Below, one piece after another: positions 45,441-56,530 of a stretch of 64,000 nucleotides of DNA. Position 1 is the stretch's first letter, and each line of letters opens with the position of its first letter. Source of the stretch: Isoetes taiwanensis (lineage: Eukaryota; Streptophyta; Lycopodiopsida; Isoetales; Isoetaceae). The notes below the pieces were generated by a model. It made no database searches, was not told the origin of the DNA, and was given only the letters and a program-made list of their open reading frames with translations. Position numbers and translations under genes: made by a program. The stretch lies in assembly GCA_021234155.1 (NCBI GenBank), contig JAJEKV010000002.1:43577203-43641202 (forward strand), in the 5' to 3' direction.

Positions 45441-45856
45441 TTGAAAACTTAAAAAAAACACACAAAATAGGGAGCAAAATAGATTGTTGAGCAATTAGCA
45501 TTCGGGATACCCCCAAAAAAACAACATTTTTAAAGCCTTCTCATTTTTAAAAGAGGGCAAAAAAAAAATGCTTGCTTTGAGGAGAGAGATATTAATTTTG
45601 ATAACTCAGTAAGTATTTATTGTTAAAAACAGAAGGAAATATAGATTTTTTTTTTGCAAGCTTAATATAAGTACTAAAAAAGTCAAACATTGGAAAGACA
45701 AAGAGTGTGAAATCCTGGAGCAAGAAAGAGTTGTTTCAATTAAGCATTGTTAGAGAGACAAAGCTTTCAGTTCAAAAATCTTCATCAAAATATATTATAA
45801 TAATACTTAGCACATAGTTTACAATGGAAGTGGTTAAGAACTCTGTCTGTATAAAT

Positions 45857-48800
45857 TTATACCAGAGGTGGGAGAGGTGGCTCTTCCCAGTCCACAGGAC
45901 TCTCGTTCCCCTTAGGATCTGGCTCTTGCGAGCTTATAACAGCAGAGACGCCTCCTTCTGATTCCAGACCTACTGGCATAGGCGGTTTCTCTGGCTCGGG
46001 CACCACAGGCTCCAAGTCGACAAACTCCACCTCCTCAACTTTTCTTCCTGTTAGTGGAGGTCAGATTTGCGTGTAAGTGCCCTTAGCATCGCCGGCACCG
46101 TTTCTTCGCCCGGCTCCTCGTTTTCATCAGGAAAAGATTCACAAGAGCTTATCCTGGTCCTGATAAAACTCACTTTATCTGGGTCTATGTCGATAGAGAC
46201 AACATTGCGCCCGCGCTTAAGGGCAGAAGAAACTTGTGGTGCCCGATCCGGAAAAGGCATCTAAGATCCATCTGTGGCATAGAAACCATTGTATCAAATT
46301 ATTAATAAGACGATGTGGCTTCGATAATGGGACACCACAAAGCGCCCGTGTTTGTGGGTCTCTTAATTTCTCGCAAAGAAACGGGAACCGAAATGCATTG
46401 CGGGGAGGAGTCTTCTCATTCTCGCGTGTTAAAATGAATCATGGTTTTTGGTGTCCACAGTAAAACCTATATGAAAATGCTCAAACAAACTCACTAAGCG
46501 CGGACCACCACCATGACCCTTGACGTTTGTTTTAAGCCCGCCAAGCAATACAAAGAATTAGAAATTAGTAAAAAGAAAACAAGGAAAATTAGTTAGTCTA
46601 GAGTGTGGCTGGATAAACTTATACCACGGTTGCCTTGTTTGTATAAATTTATACCACTACAAGAAGTCAGATAAATTTTATACGCACATTGCCTTGTCAG
46701 ATAAAATGTATACCACGGTTGTTCCAACCTTTAAAATTTAAACCTTAAGACAGATGTGGTATAAATTTATACCGTGGAGTTACCGAGAAAAAAAAAGCGT
46801 TAATTGTAAAGCTTACCAAACACGCCGGCCGGCGCATGCATCAGCTCCCATAGGTTTAAGCACCGACATCGCCCGGCAGTTGGAATGAAAATGATGACCC
46901 TCCGTTTTCGGGATGTCGTGACTTCTTTTAGGCCATCCAGAAAGACCGGACTTGCACGTGAGTGAAAGCCTCCTCATCAAAAGCGCTATCCTTTATTTTA
47001 AATCTATAAGGAATATCTGCAATGCATAATGTAAAATTTTGCTTTTCTAAAAGAGTCCCCAGGCTTGTACAATCACCCTGAACAACCTTTGTACCGGACG
47101 CCCGACCAAATGTAGTAAATCTCTCATATGTAGAGTCAAAACTGGAAGTGGCGACCTCTTTACCCTGTTCAATTGCCTTAAGCCTTTGCCTCTCTTCCTT
47201 GGCCCTACGAACCAGGTTTAAGAATCCAGTTGGTAGCCCCTTCTTCTTGTTCTGTAAGAGTAATGTGAGACAAAGGCACAAGCACATAACATATTTTTTG
47301 CAAAACTTACCCAGTCACTAAAGTTAACAGCGTGCTCTCTGATGATACTATCTGTGGTGCAACTTGGGTACAAAATTTTGCACTCCTCCCAGTCTTCTAG
47401 GTTGAGCTGCTTCATTAACTCGGCCTGGCAAGTGACAATGTCTTTCTGACTGCAAAGGTAAAAATATTGTAAGACAGAAAAAGGTAGAAACAAACATGGC
47501 ATAGGAAGTGAGGCTTATGTCTTAGCTTCCTTGGATGTGAATTCTTTGGCAACTACTTTTTCCAACATGCGAACAAATATTTCTTTGCTTTTGAGACCCT
47601 GTAACTGCGTCCAGGGTACAATGCTCATATTTTTTTGTTTTGACTCACCACCTTTCTTTGGTTTCTTTCTGCTACCGCTAGCTTGTTCTTTAAGCTCCCC
47701 ATCTTCGAACATACAAAAAATTCTCTCTTGAAGATCCCACACCTGTAAATGGTCAAACAAAGTTTAGTGTTGAACGGCGTAAGAAGATGGGCACGGCGAC
47801 TCAGCACGGTATAAATTTATCTGCAGTGCGGGCGCGGTATAAATTTATACCGCGTCCGGCGGTTATACCGCGTCTCGGGCGCGGGTCTAAATTTACACAC
47901 GTGCGGGGTGCGGTATAAATTTATACCATACCGCACCCGGGCACGGTATAAATTTATATGACGCCCGCACCAGATAAATTTATACCGCGCCCGGATACCA
48001 CACCCGCTATTACAAACTTCTAACCACGCTAAACATACTACAAAAGATTGAAGTGAAGCTTTTACTTACTTGACCATCTCGAAAAGCGAAATGAAAGTAG
48101 TTATCGTGATTGTTTGACAGCCATAATGGGTTTCTTATCCTAATCGTGAATCGAGGCAGCACTCTGTCACACAAGGCTTCTCAAGCTCTTGAAGCTTGTT
48201 CTTTTGTTTTTGAAGTCGCCTCCATGCACTTGTTTGAAATCCACGTACTTCGGCATGAAGTTTAATCTTGTCTATTAGGCTCATCTTTAGTCCTAAGTCA
48301 TTGTCTAGATTGTGACTCACGCAATGACTTTTGCCTCTTCGTCACAATCACCCCCACATAGATATGTGCTTCCACACTTTTCCGGACTTCATTACGGCTT
48401 TCTTCTTTTGAAAGTTCTTTTCTTACTTTATAACTATGTGTGCCTCCAAGAACATAATAGGTGTAATCTTCAAAATCGACTTTTGTAGTTGTTTAATTGG
48501 TTGCACCGACTTACGCCTACCATCACAACTAGTGGCGACACATGGGCATGAGGATTCCTTCTCATTCTTTGCTTAAGGATAGCCACATGTGCCGCGATAC
48601 AACTTTGGGACTGAAGCACTCGGCCCCATCTTCATTTTTGGTGGCCTCTTAATAGTGCTTAGTGTCAAAGAAATGGTCCCGCTTGAGCGCTTTGGTTTCA
48701 TTAACCCGCTTTGAGAATACCACTTTCGACTTATCTGCGGGCTTCACAACGATATCCGCTCCAGAGCCTTCAAGAGCTTCCCGACTCCTCTATAGTCAAG

Positions 48801-49150
48801 GACTTTGTGATTCTAGACTTTTTCTTGGTAGGAGGTCGTATCTACTACCGTGGAATGCTTCCTACCCTTTCCCTTTGTGACGATTTGGTTCCTCCTCTTC
48901 CTCTTCCTCTTCTTCCTCTTCCTCTTCCTCTTCCTCTTCCTCTTCCTCTACTACTTCCTCTTCGATATTACGGGGTACCATAGACCCTTGACCAACACTT
49001 TTTCTTCACACAACACCACCGACATTAAAATTTCTACTATGTCCTGCAATGCAGGGTTAAGTTTAGAGAATGACGGTATAAATTTATACAGAAAGCAACT
49101 AAGAATAACTTACAGAGCCGTTCTTGTAATTTTTCCGCGAATGTAATCGC
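45857..49150 (-). CDS. DNA (N4/N6-type) methyltransferase gene, multi-exon, with frame disruptions
   Basis: Minus-strand exons with good splice sites: one ending at about 48,065 (donor CAA/GTAAGT), 47,744-47,515, 47,454-47,311 (donor GTAAGT), a 59-bp intron, then 47,251-46,825. The catalytic region reads VVQGDCTSLGTLLE, then CIADIPYRFK (motif IV; DIPY instead of DPPY), then QVRSFLDGLKEVTTS after repairing a local frame shift. Further 3' lies WILDAFSGSGTTS (motif I, 46,290-46,250) and GRNVVSIDIDPDKVSFI. Order IV before I marks a permuted (beta-type) SAM-dependent amino-methyltransferase, as in bacterial DNA modification enzymes. The acidic C-terminus ends WEEPPLPPLV at 45,857. The N-terminal part (48,340-49,150) contains a Glu-rich run from a TTCCTC microsatellite. 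DNA N6-adenine or N4-cytosine methylation is the expected activity; untested. Confidence 0.75.
47765..48060 (-). other. Intron carrying five GGTATAAATTTATACC sites
   Basis: Lies between the exon ending FHFAFRDGQ (donor GTAAGT) and the exon starting at acceptor TTTACAG (47,745). The palindromes are embedded in GC-rich spacers such as CGCGGTATAAATTTATACCG. Confidence 0.65.
48892..48965. repeat. CTTCCT-rich microsatellite encoding poly-Glu/Lys on the minus strand
   Basis: About eleven units of CTTCCT/CTTCTT. In the methyltransferase gene it codes for an acidic or charged run depending on frame. Confidence 0.85.
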
Positions 49151-49523
49151 GGCACGTCTTTGGGCTTGCACATGCTTATTCTAAGCATTCTACTATTCGT
49201 AACATAGTAGACGGGGCCCTTGTCATGGTTGCACCGCATTAAAACTTCATCATCGTTCTCAGAGTAACAAGGCTCATAATTTCGCCAAATAGGTAATAAT
49301 CATCGACTTGAACTTGCCCTTCCCTCGAATGGTTGCACAAGTAAAGGTACTCGTTGGGTTTGCTCTCTCTTATTGGGCGTGGACGCATTCAAGTCCGTTC
49401 CTTTAGTTCATAAACTGCGGGGCTCGTGGTGCAGCCTTTGATGATGACCCTCCGAAAGTATAAACTTGATTTGGGACCATTCGTTAAGCACTAGACATCA
49501 AGAATCCGAAATGGTTCTCGAAC

Positions 49524-49840
49524 GGTATAAATTTATAATGGCTCGTTAACGAAGCGGTATAAATTTATACCGTTTCAGCTTGAAGCGGTATAAATTTATA
49601 CCACCTGCAACACTTGCCGTATAAATTTATACCGATTGTGTTGAACGGTATAAATTTATACCGCCGAACACGGGCGTATAAATTTATATAATTTCCGCCG
49701 AAAGGTATAAATTTATACCGCCTCCAACACTTTATGTATAAATTTATACCAATTGTGTTCGAACGGTATAAATTTATACCGCCGAGCACGGGCGATAAAT
49801 TTATACCGATCCGAGCCATCTCTCAGATAAATTTATACCG
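49524..49840. repeat. Eleven-copy palindrome array phased at ~30 bp
   Basis: Palindrome starts at 49524, 49556, 49587, 49618, 49647, 49675, 49704, 49735, 49765, 49793 and 49824: spacings 28-32 bp, near three helical turns. A second-order period of about 118 bp (four palindromes) is visible: ATTGTGTT(C)GAACGG recurs at 49,634 and 49,752. The array lies upstream of the methyltransferase gene, resembling the placement of the other palindrome array upstream of the ParB-like gene. Confidence 0.92.
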
Positions 49841-50346
49841 GGCCGAAGCTTACACTCTAACAGATTAAAACAAAAGAGAAACTAAAACAAGATGCGGAAT
49901 GTAGACTTTACGTGGCCATGACCGTATGGACTAGCGATAGACGCTCCGGAGAGCAAATAAGAAGGGTATATATATGGATCGCGAGCCGACATTTCGGGAT
50001 GTGTGATATGGAAAATAGGTGGTCGGGCCGCTTAAGTACCCCCGCTAAGTGCCATTTCAGATAGCGTTTCTCCATAAAGTTTTCAATACACCTGCTCGTG
50101 AGTTTTCGTGATAAATTTATACCGTGTCTTCCTCCTCCGTATAAATTTATACCATCTCAGATAAATTTATATACCGCAGCCTACAAGTTTGCCTCTCAGA
50201 TAAATTTATACCATCCCCGTAAACTTTTACCGTCTTCTTCCTCGTCAGATAAATTTATACAAGGTGACGCTACCTTTCGAAAGTATGGCTCGAGAAAAAG
50301 AACCCGCAGAGCCTCCAACTCCCTCGCTCGCAGGCTTCCTCCCGCA

Positions 50347-50679
50347 ATGACATTCACACCCCTCAATCGACACGGAAGTAGCCTCGAAAATTCTCGGCCC
50401 GATATTCAAACCCCAGCTCTGTTGAGTTTACTCCAAAGACCACTCACCCCTCGGCTTCCACCACCGTTCAATTTACTCCACCACACCCCTCGCCCCGAAC
50501 GCCGCTTGCCCCCACCAATGCGCTTTTACCCCACCTCAGCTAGAGAGGTCGGACTACCTCCTCCACTTCATTTTAGTACGTCAGCCCATAGTCCACCGAG
50601 GCTAAATCCCCGTGAGGCAAATTACACCAACTCCATCCATTTCGCTAAATCCAGACTACAACAAGTGGGAGTACAATGA
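50347..50679 (+). CDS. Pro-rich unrecognised frame, possibly an upstream exon
   Basis: From ATG 50,347 the frame reads MTFTPLNRHGSSLENSRPDI with repeated LPPP motifs to 50,679. It lies just after the last palindromes, on the opposite strand to the methyltransferase gene, and 5' of the DUF7869 gene; it could be part of that gene's 5' region. No domain seen. Confidence 0.3.
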   Translation: MTFTPLNRHGSSLENSRPDIQTPALLSLLQRPLTPRLPPPFNLLHHTPRPERRLPPPMRFYPTSAREVGLPPPLHFSTSAHSPPRLNPREANYTNSIHFAKSRLQQVGVQ

Positions 50680-50892
50680 CACGCGAACTCCCCGTGTTCT
50701 ACGACACTTCGTGAGCTGGTCAACTACGCCACCAACCTCGACATTTTTCCCGTAGAGAGGGAAAGCACCTCCCCAAGACTTGCACACACCAAACCTATCA
50801 AGATCTACAAGTACACCTCAAGTTGATCTCTCGATTTAAGAAACACCTCATGTTGATCTCGGGACGAGGACCTACCAAAGCCACAAGACTCT

Positions 50893-51201
50893 ATGTTCGA
50901 ATTCAAAGCCCCCGCAAGTAAGAATCTTAAGCGTAACTTACAAAAAGAAAGCATGTACAACCTGTTAGAAGAAAGAAACTCATGGACGAGGCTCACTTAT
51001 GGCAACACATACAAAGCAATCGTTGTTCTCAACGTTGTTTGCTTAAGATTGACTAAAGGAATTGAGGTTGATTCGCGATAGTTACGGTTCAATGACTCGC
51101 TAGACCAAAGGGGCTACTTAGCCTTCAATATTAGGCCGATGATGGTGATAAGTTTACTTACACTACCGGTGGCCATACCGTCTGTCAAACGGCCTTCAAA
51201 T
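50893..51201 (+). pseudogene. DUF7869-family gene, 5' part, interrupted by the 10.2-kb hAT element
   Basis: Reads FKAPASKNLKRNLQKESMYN, VVLNVVCLRLTKGIEVDSR and, after a frame shift, KFTYTTGGHTVCQTAFK, ending at the TSD CTTCAAAT (51,194-51,201). The VC-x-x-AF box is the usual segment preceding the central region in this family, and its continuation LIHALEA resumes in frame at 61,376 on the other side of the transposon. Confidence 0.6.
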
Positions 51202-51999
51202 CGTGGATAGGTTCAATACGCATGACGCTTTATACGGAATACGTGATGAATTGAATGATACGGGCACAAATTTGCCGTGATAAACGCGAAAAATACGGGC
51301 GGAAAACAATTCCGGCGCCGAAAAAATTTCGGGCAGACGAAAGCAACAAAACCACAGACTGGAAAAATTTTCGCAGACGACGGAATTACAGATTGCACGC
51401 TTAAACCAATTTTTCGCAGACGCCAAAAACGACGCCACCGCTGCAGACGCTGAAATTTTTCGCAGACGCCGTTAAGGGTTTTTCGCGACGCCAAATATTT
51501 TGAACCGGCGCGACGCTAAACATAATCTTCAACGCACGCTTAAAATATTTTCGCAGACGCTGTTTTTGTTTCTTTTCGCAGACGCTGGGGTAAAATTTTC
51601 TAGCCGTTTTGCCCGATTTACTAAGCAAAAAATATTTTGCGCCTAATCGTTTGACCTTGTTTTGTGGCACCGTTAATAGTATATTTAAGAAAAACGTGAT
51701 TAGCCCTAGAATTCACCTCGAACGTTGGACCGCCAGTTGAGTCAAAATACTCCTTGGGAAACGGTTTGCCTTTGAGGTGTCGTTTTGAGTCACAAACCGA
51801 CGTTGGATACCGAACGGAGTTTACTCCGCCCCGCTGGTTTCCAGCCTTGGGTTGGCATCCGCTTCCATAGAATATCCTATAGGGTCCCGTCCAACCCCCT
51901 TTGATTCTTCGCGATTTAACGCCGACGTAACATATGCATTGTGAGCTTGCTCCTTTGCATATATATCGCCTTCCTTTAGTTCGTGTAATCAAGGAGTCG

Positions 52000-54574
52000 A
52001 TTAAGAGACATTGTCACCGGTCCGAGCAATGGTGGCTATCGGGTCATGCATCTACCCGAGGTGCAAAAGCGGTCATGCATCTACCTCTAGAGGTGCGAGG
52101 ATCGGGTGTTGTGCGTGGCAAAATTACGGGGACGCAACTCGTGCACATGGTCGCAGATCGGAGTTATGGTCGGAAAAGAGGCCCGAGAATGGGAGTTTGT
52201 GAAAGAGTTTGGCGCAAACGAAAGTGGGAATGTGTGTTTTGTGGATACACATCGGTAAATGGTTTCGCAACAAGAATTCGAGCTCACATCTTACGTGAAC
52301 GAAGACGCTCGTGTCGCAACTTGTAATCGTGATCCGCCGACTTGCGAAAGGATGCCATCGAGATTGTCTCGACCGGATGGGATACGCAAAACTAAGAATA
52401 ATATGAGAAATGACGAAGTTACTTAATACTCAAGAGCAGGCCGCGTAAGGCATCGAAGATAACTATACCACCGCTGGGACAAAGATACCGATCGAGGGCG
52501 GACTAGGGTCAATAGGTACAAGCACGGAGAACGTAGAGAATGATAGAGACAATTGAAATAGTGGAAAGACGACGGCAACAGAGGGTTGATCATTGCTTAA
52601 CATCGAAAGCAATTGAAGAAGACACAACAAGGTTGTAGAGGCATTTTATATGCCGGGCCGCTCCACATATTCTGGAGCATAAAGCAATGAAAGAAGCCTT
52701 CCAAGAAGTTGCCAAAGCAGACCGCTTTTAGACCGCCTTCATACAAGCATGCCAACAATAAGATGGTTGATGAAATACATGGAAAAATGGTTGAGAGGGT
52801 GGAGATGAAGTTGTGTCGCGGTAATCAAGCGCCGCCGCCTTCATTAGTGACCGATGGTTGGAGCAATGTAAACAAGGACCATCTTATTAATTTCATGATC
52901 GTATCCGTGGGGTGAAGTATTTTTGAAAACCGAGAAACCAAAACTCACCAAGGGACCGGAGATTGGATTTTTCAAAACAAAGGCCGTGATAGAGAGTTTT
53001 GGACCTAAGAGAATATTTCAAGTTGTAATGGATAACAGCGCCTAATTGCAAGCTAGCGGGTCAATTCATCGGAGGCCAATTTCCGTGGTTGCATGCTACT
53101 AGTTGCCAATGCCATTGCCCGAACCTATTGCTGAAGGACCGGTTCTCACAAAGACACGTGGTTCAAAGATCCCATTCAAAGCGCCCGGCTTGTAAAATTC
53201 ATCACAAAGAAGCCGCAATTTATGCCATTTACAAGTCATTGCGCCAAGAGCCTAGCACTCATGAATCCCGGGCAAACTCGGTTTGGTTCCAATTATATCC
53301 GCCTTTGAAAGAGTGCTGAAGTGTCGGATTGGATTATCTCAACCTTTAATCATACGAGTTTTTGATTGGGAAAGAAGGCGAAAAGGAAAAATGCCGCTAA
53401 ACACCGACAAAGAAGTCGCCGCCCTTCGAGAAATGCTTGGGCGGGAGACATTTTGGAAAGGTGTAAAAATGTTGTGAGGTGCATGCAACCCGTTTGTCAT
53501 GCCATCAAAACCCTTGATTCTTCAAGGCAAGCACCGGAAAGGTCCGAGGTGTTGGCACTCCATTCAATCCTTCCTAGAACGTGATGGTCCCAATGCGCCA
53601 TTTGACAATGCTAAAGCGCTAAAGACTACCGTCGAGACTTCAATGAACGATGGAAGAAGTCATACAGTGATCTTCATGGCGCCCACAAGATGCCTTAGAC
53701 CCACACAACCACCGATATGGACCAGCATACGATAAAGAAGTGATGGGGTCGTTGAAGAAGGTTGCAAAAATGTTCTATCCCAACATTTCTGGACTACAAG
53801 CTTTTCATTGCCGAAGTTAATCAATATTTAACCCGAGTGGAAGGTGGGCGATGAAGAGCTTCACGACGCGACCGGAGAGTCATAAGAAGGAACCAAATAT
53901 GGAATCATATGCATGGTGGCAAGCCCATGGGCAAGTTATCGATACCTTGCGTGCAATTGCAATGACTATCCTCTCTTTGGTATCTTCCAATAGTGCAAGT
54001 GAGAGGAATTGAGTGCCTATAAGTACATACATTGTCACCCCGCAATCGCTTGCTACATAAGAAGGCGCATAAACTTGTATACAACTTCTCAAACCGGGCG
54101 CTATTGAATCGTGAATAAAGGGTACATCCGCAATCGATAAGCTACGTTTCCTTTCATGGATGCAGATATCGGGAAGTGGAAGAGGACAGCTTCAAGACAA
54201 GAGGAGGGCAGATGCTTGCAATAAATGCCGCAAGCCATGTTGATGAAGACATTCAACGCACTCCACTTCGCTGATGACTAAGATGATATAGACCAAGCCA
54301 TATTCTCGCACGGATCAGCCGACAAATGAGGATACCGAGGAGTCCGATACGTAAAGGCCGTGTTCGAGCAATGCGGTTGATGACGGATCGGGCTTTACGT
54401 GATCCAACGGACTCACCTTTGCGCTTTACCTTGACAAACAGAGAACGGGCTAGGAAAAACACGTCTCGAGGACGTTTCACTAAAGGAAAGGGTCATCGGA
54501 GGTTGAACCTAGGTCCCCAGCAAGAAGAGGATGGAACTGCAAATGATGAAACTGATGAAGAAGGCGCTGCCTAG
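52000..54574 (+). pseudogene. hAT transposase gene (BED finger, DUF659, dimerisation domain), frame-disrupted
   Basis: BED-type zinc finger at about 52,205-52,323 (WECVFCGYTSVNGFATRIRA, then H and C ligands). The DUF659 catalytic region starts at 52,840 (LVTDGWSNVNKDHLINFMIV) and continues in other frames to HATSCQCHCPNLLLKDRF at 53,090. The C-terminal dimerisation domain at 53,899-54,010 is SYAWWQAHGQVIDTLRAIAM followed by SSNSASERN, where the usual ERNWS is cut by a one-base loss. A basic, then acidic tail ends DEEGAA at 54,572. At least four frame changes; likely inactive unless they are consensus errors. Same strand and between the matching termini, so it is the element's own transposase. 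Confidence 0.82.
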
Positions 54575-54957
54575 AAAAATGATGTGATGAGTATCTTCAG
54601 TCTGTTGTAATTGGTCTTGAGGATTTTCATACTATTGTAACCGGCCCCCGCACTATTAATAAAAAGAAGTTTTTGGTTATAATTTTTGTCACAAATGTTT
54701 CGTTAATGTATGATAGTTCTTTCTATGTTTATTTCTATGTTTCTTTCATGTGTAACCATGAAGTTCTCGAAAACCTTCGTTGGATCAGACCCGCCTCGAC
54801 CAAGTTTGTTGTTGCCTCTTCGCATGCCCGTAATCTTGCTGATGAGAAGTAATCTACGCATGCGAAGGGGCCAAACAGCCTCGACCAGCGGATTTAATCT
54901 GATCCATCGAAGGTTCACAAGGTACTTCGCACCCAAGTCGGGAATAATCTCTCAGAT

Positions 54958-55115
54958 GCCAAATTGGGCTTTGAATGCTATTCGACCTATAATCAGTACT
55001 CTATTCTCCGGGTGGCACATGCTCGAATACCCAAATGGGTTTGCATGGCATGTGCCACCCAAAGGAATGGAGGTACAAATTATAGGTCCCGATGGCATCC
55101 AAATGGCGATTTGGC
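54958..55115. mobile_element. Foldback miniature element, family 1, copy a
   Basis: The 158-bp segment from GCCAAATTGGGCTTTGAATG to its inverse is self-complementary along nearly its entire length around AATACCCAAATGGGT. Copy b is at 55,504-55,664. No clear TSD. Confidence 0.85.
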
Positions 55116-55166
55116 AACCATTCAAGAGGATCACGCTCCAGGCCAGGATGAAAGAGACCTGAGTAC

Positions 55167-55286
55167 AAGCATCGAGACTTCCCAACCCTTGCTTTCACCC
55201 CTCTTTGAACAATGGAACTTAGCATGTAAACTAAGCTACATTGCCCAAAGAGGAGGGGAAAGAAAGATTGGGAAGTCTCGATGCTT
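55167..55286. mobile_element. Foldback miniature element, family 2, copy a
   Basis: Arms CAAGCATCGAGACTTCCCAA and its inverse enclose a centre CTTAGCATGTAAACTAAG that is itself palindromic. Copy b is at about 55,855-55,975, and fragments lie at 56,330-56,410. Confidence 0.82.
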
Positions 55287-55503
55287 GAACTCATCAATCA
55301 CTAACATCCAATTAACCCAAGGATCACGCCGCATTCAAGAGGGTTGCGCCTCTTGGCTTACTCCCTTTTCGAAGTTTCTGGCATGATCTAATTCGCCACC
55401 GAAAGTGAGCCGATGTCATCCTAGGGGCAAATTAGATACACAAAACGTAAAACGAAAAGAGACTAAGCCGTGGTGAGCGAAGTTGGAAGACACTTCGGCA
55501 GAT

Positions 55504-55664
55504 GCCAAATTGGGCTTTGAATGCTATCCGGACCTATAATCTGTACTCTATTCCTCTGGGTGGCACATGCGCTGAATACCCAAATGGGTTTGCATGGCAT
55601 GTGCCACCCAAAGGAATGGAGGTACAAATTATAGGTCCAGATGGCATCCAAATGGCGATTTGGC
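55504..55664. mobile_element. Foldback miniature element, family 1, copy b
   Basis: Direct copy of 54,958-55,115, 546 bp downstream; the spacing shows both foldback families were duplicated together. Confidence 0.85.
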
Positions 55665-55854
55665 GCACTCAAAGTTAACGGACGCGTCCTCCAATTTCAA
55701 GTCATAGTGATGCTCAAGGTTCTCCATCAATAGAAGGAGTTAGGATGTTCCATGATTTGGTGCCTAACAACCCATCAGATAGATGGACAACGCCCGTGCA
55801 CCACTTTGGCTTGAAATTAGAGTGCGCCTCTCCTCCGACGCCCGAGACTGGTCG

Positions 55855-55975
55855 TGCATCGAGAGGCGTCCCAATTTTCTTCTTTCCGGGTCTTTGGACA
55901 ATGGAACTTAGCATGTAAACTAAGCTACATTGCCCAAAGAGCCGGGGAAAGAAAAACGGGAAGTCTCGATGCTTG
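55855..55975. mobile_element. Foldback miniature element, family 2, copy b
   Basis: Shares GGAACTTAGCATGTAAACTA and AAGTCTCGATGCTTGAA with copy a; its left arm is more degraded. Confidence 0.75.
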
Positions 55976-56530
55976 AATTCGAGGAGTCAAAGCTTGCTTC
56001 AATCACTAACATCTAATGAACACACGTAATCGCAAGCAACCACTAGGCCTTATATCCTCCGTGGCCACAATAAAAATAGAGTACTCAAAAACCTTGTAAC
56101 CTCCTCTAGAACGGTAAAGATTTCTGCTCCGACCCCCATTTTTGGCGTCTTTGTGTAATATAACCTAGCAAAGTATCTAAGATACATTGACACGTAGACA
56201 CGCCTTAAAAGAGAGTGAGAGCAAAGCTCGCTCCTTCTAAAGGAGGTAACAAGAATTTCGAGAAGTCTATATTGTTTGCCACCGAGAATATAAGGCCCGT
56301 GACAAACAAAAGAGACTAAGCGGGGATAAAAGAGATTGGGAAGTCTCAATGCCTTTACTCGTCAAACGTAAAACGAAAGAGCGATTTGGAAGTCTCGATG
56401 CTTTTACTATGAGCACTACTCGATCCTTTGATAACATCATTACACCTTGTTTGAAATAACGCCATTATACCCGCCATTCACAAAATGATACAGTCAAAAT
56501 TTGGCATGTCTAAACAGTAATATCTCATTT

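Larger units (their letters stand above)
45848..50262. repeat. Field of about 28 copies of the perfect palindrome GGTATAAATTTATACC
   Basis: Sites occur at 45,848, 46,639, 46,749, five in the intron 47,806-47,985, 49,077, eleven in 49,524-49,840 and five in 50,108-50,262, with variants in the first two or last two bases. CAGATAAATTTATACC is a recurrent variant. Nearly all lie outside the inferred exons of the methyltransferase gene, except the first, which supplies its stop codon. Confidence 0.93.

Noticed and set aside
49565-49819. Minus-strand frame with repeated INLY/KFIP motifs as a repeat protein
   Set aside because: It is merely the translation of the palindrome array.
49524-49840. Regularly spaced repeats resembling a CRISPR array
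   Set aside because: The repeats are short perfect palindromes, the spacers are themselves repetitive with a 118-bp period, and the setting is a plant-like genome with introns; no cas genes.
51621-51992. Minus-strand 123-codon frame inside the hAT left arm
   Set aside because: It overlaps the GACGC-rich subterminal region and transposase 5' flank, with no recognisable domain.
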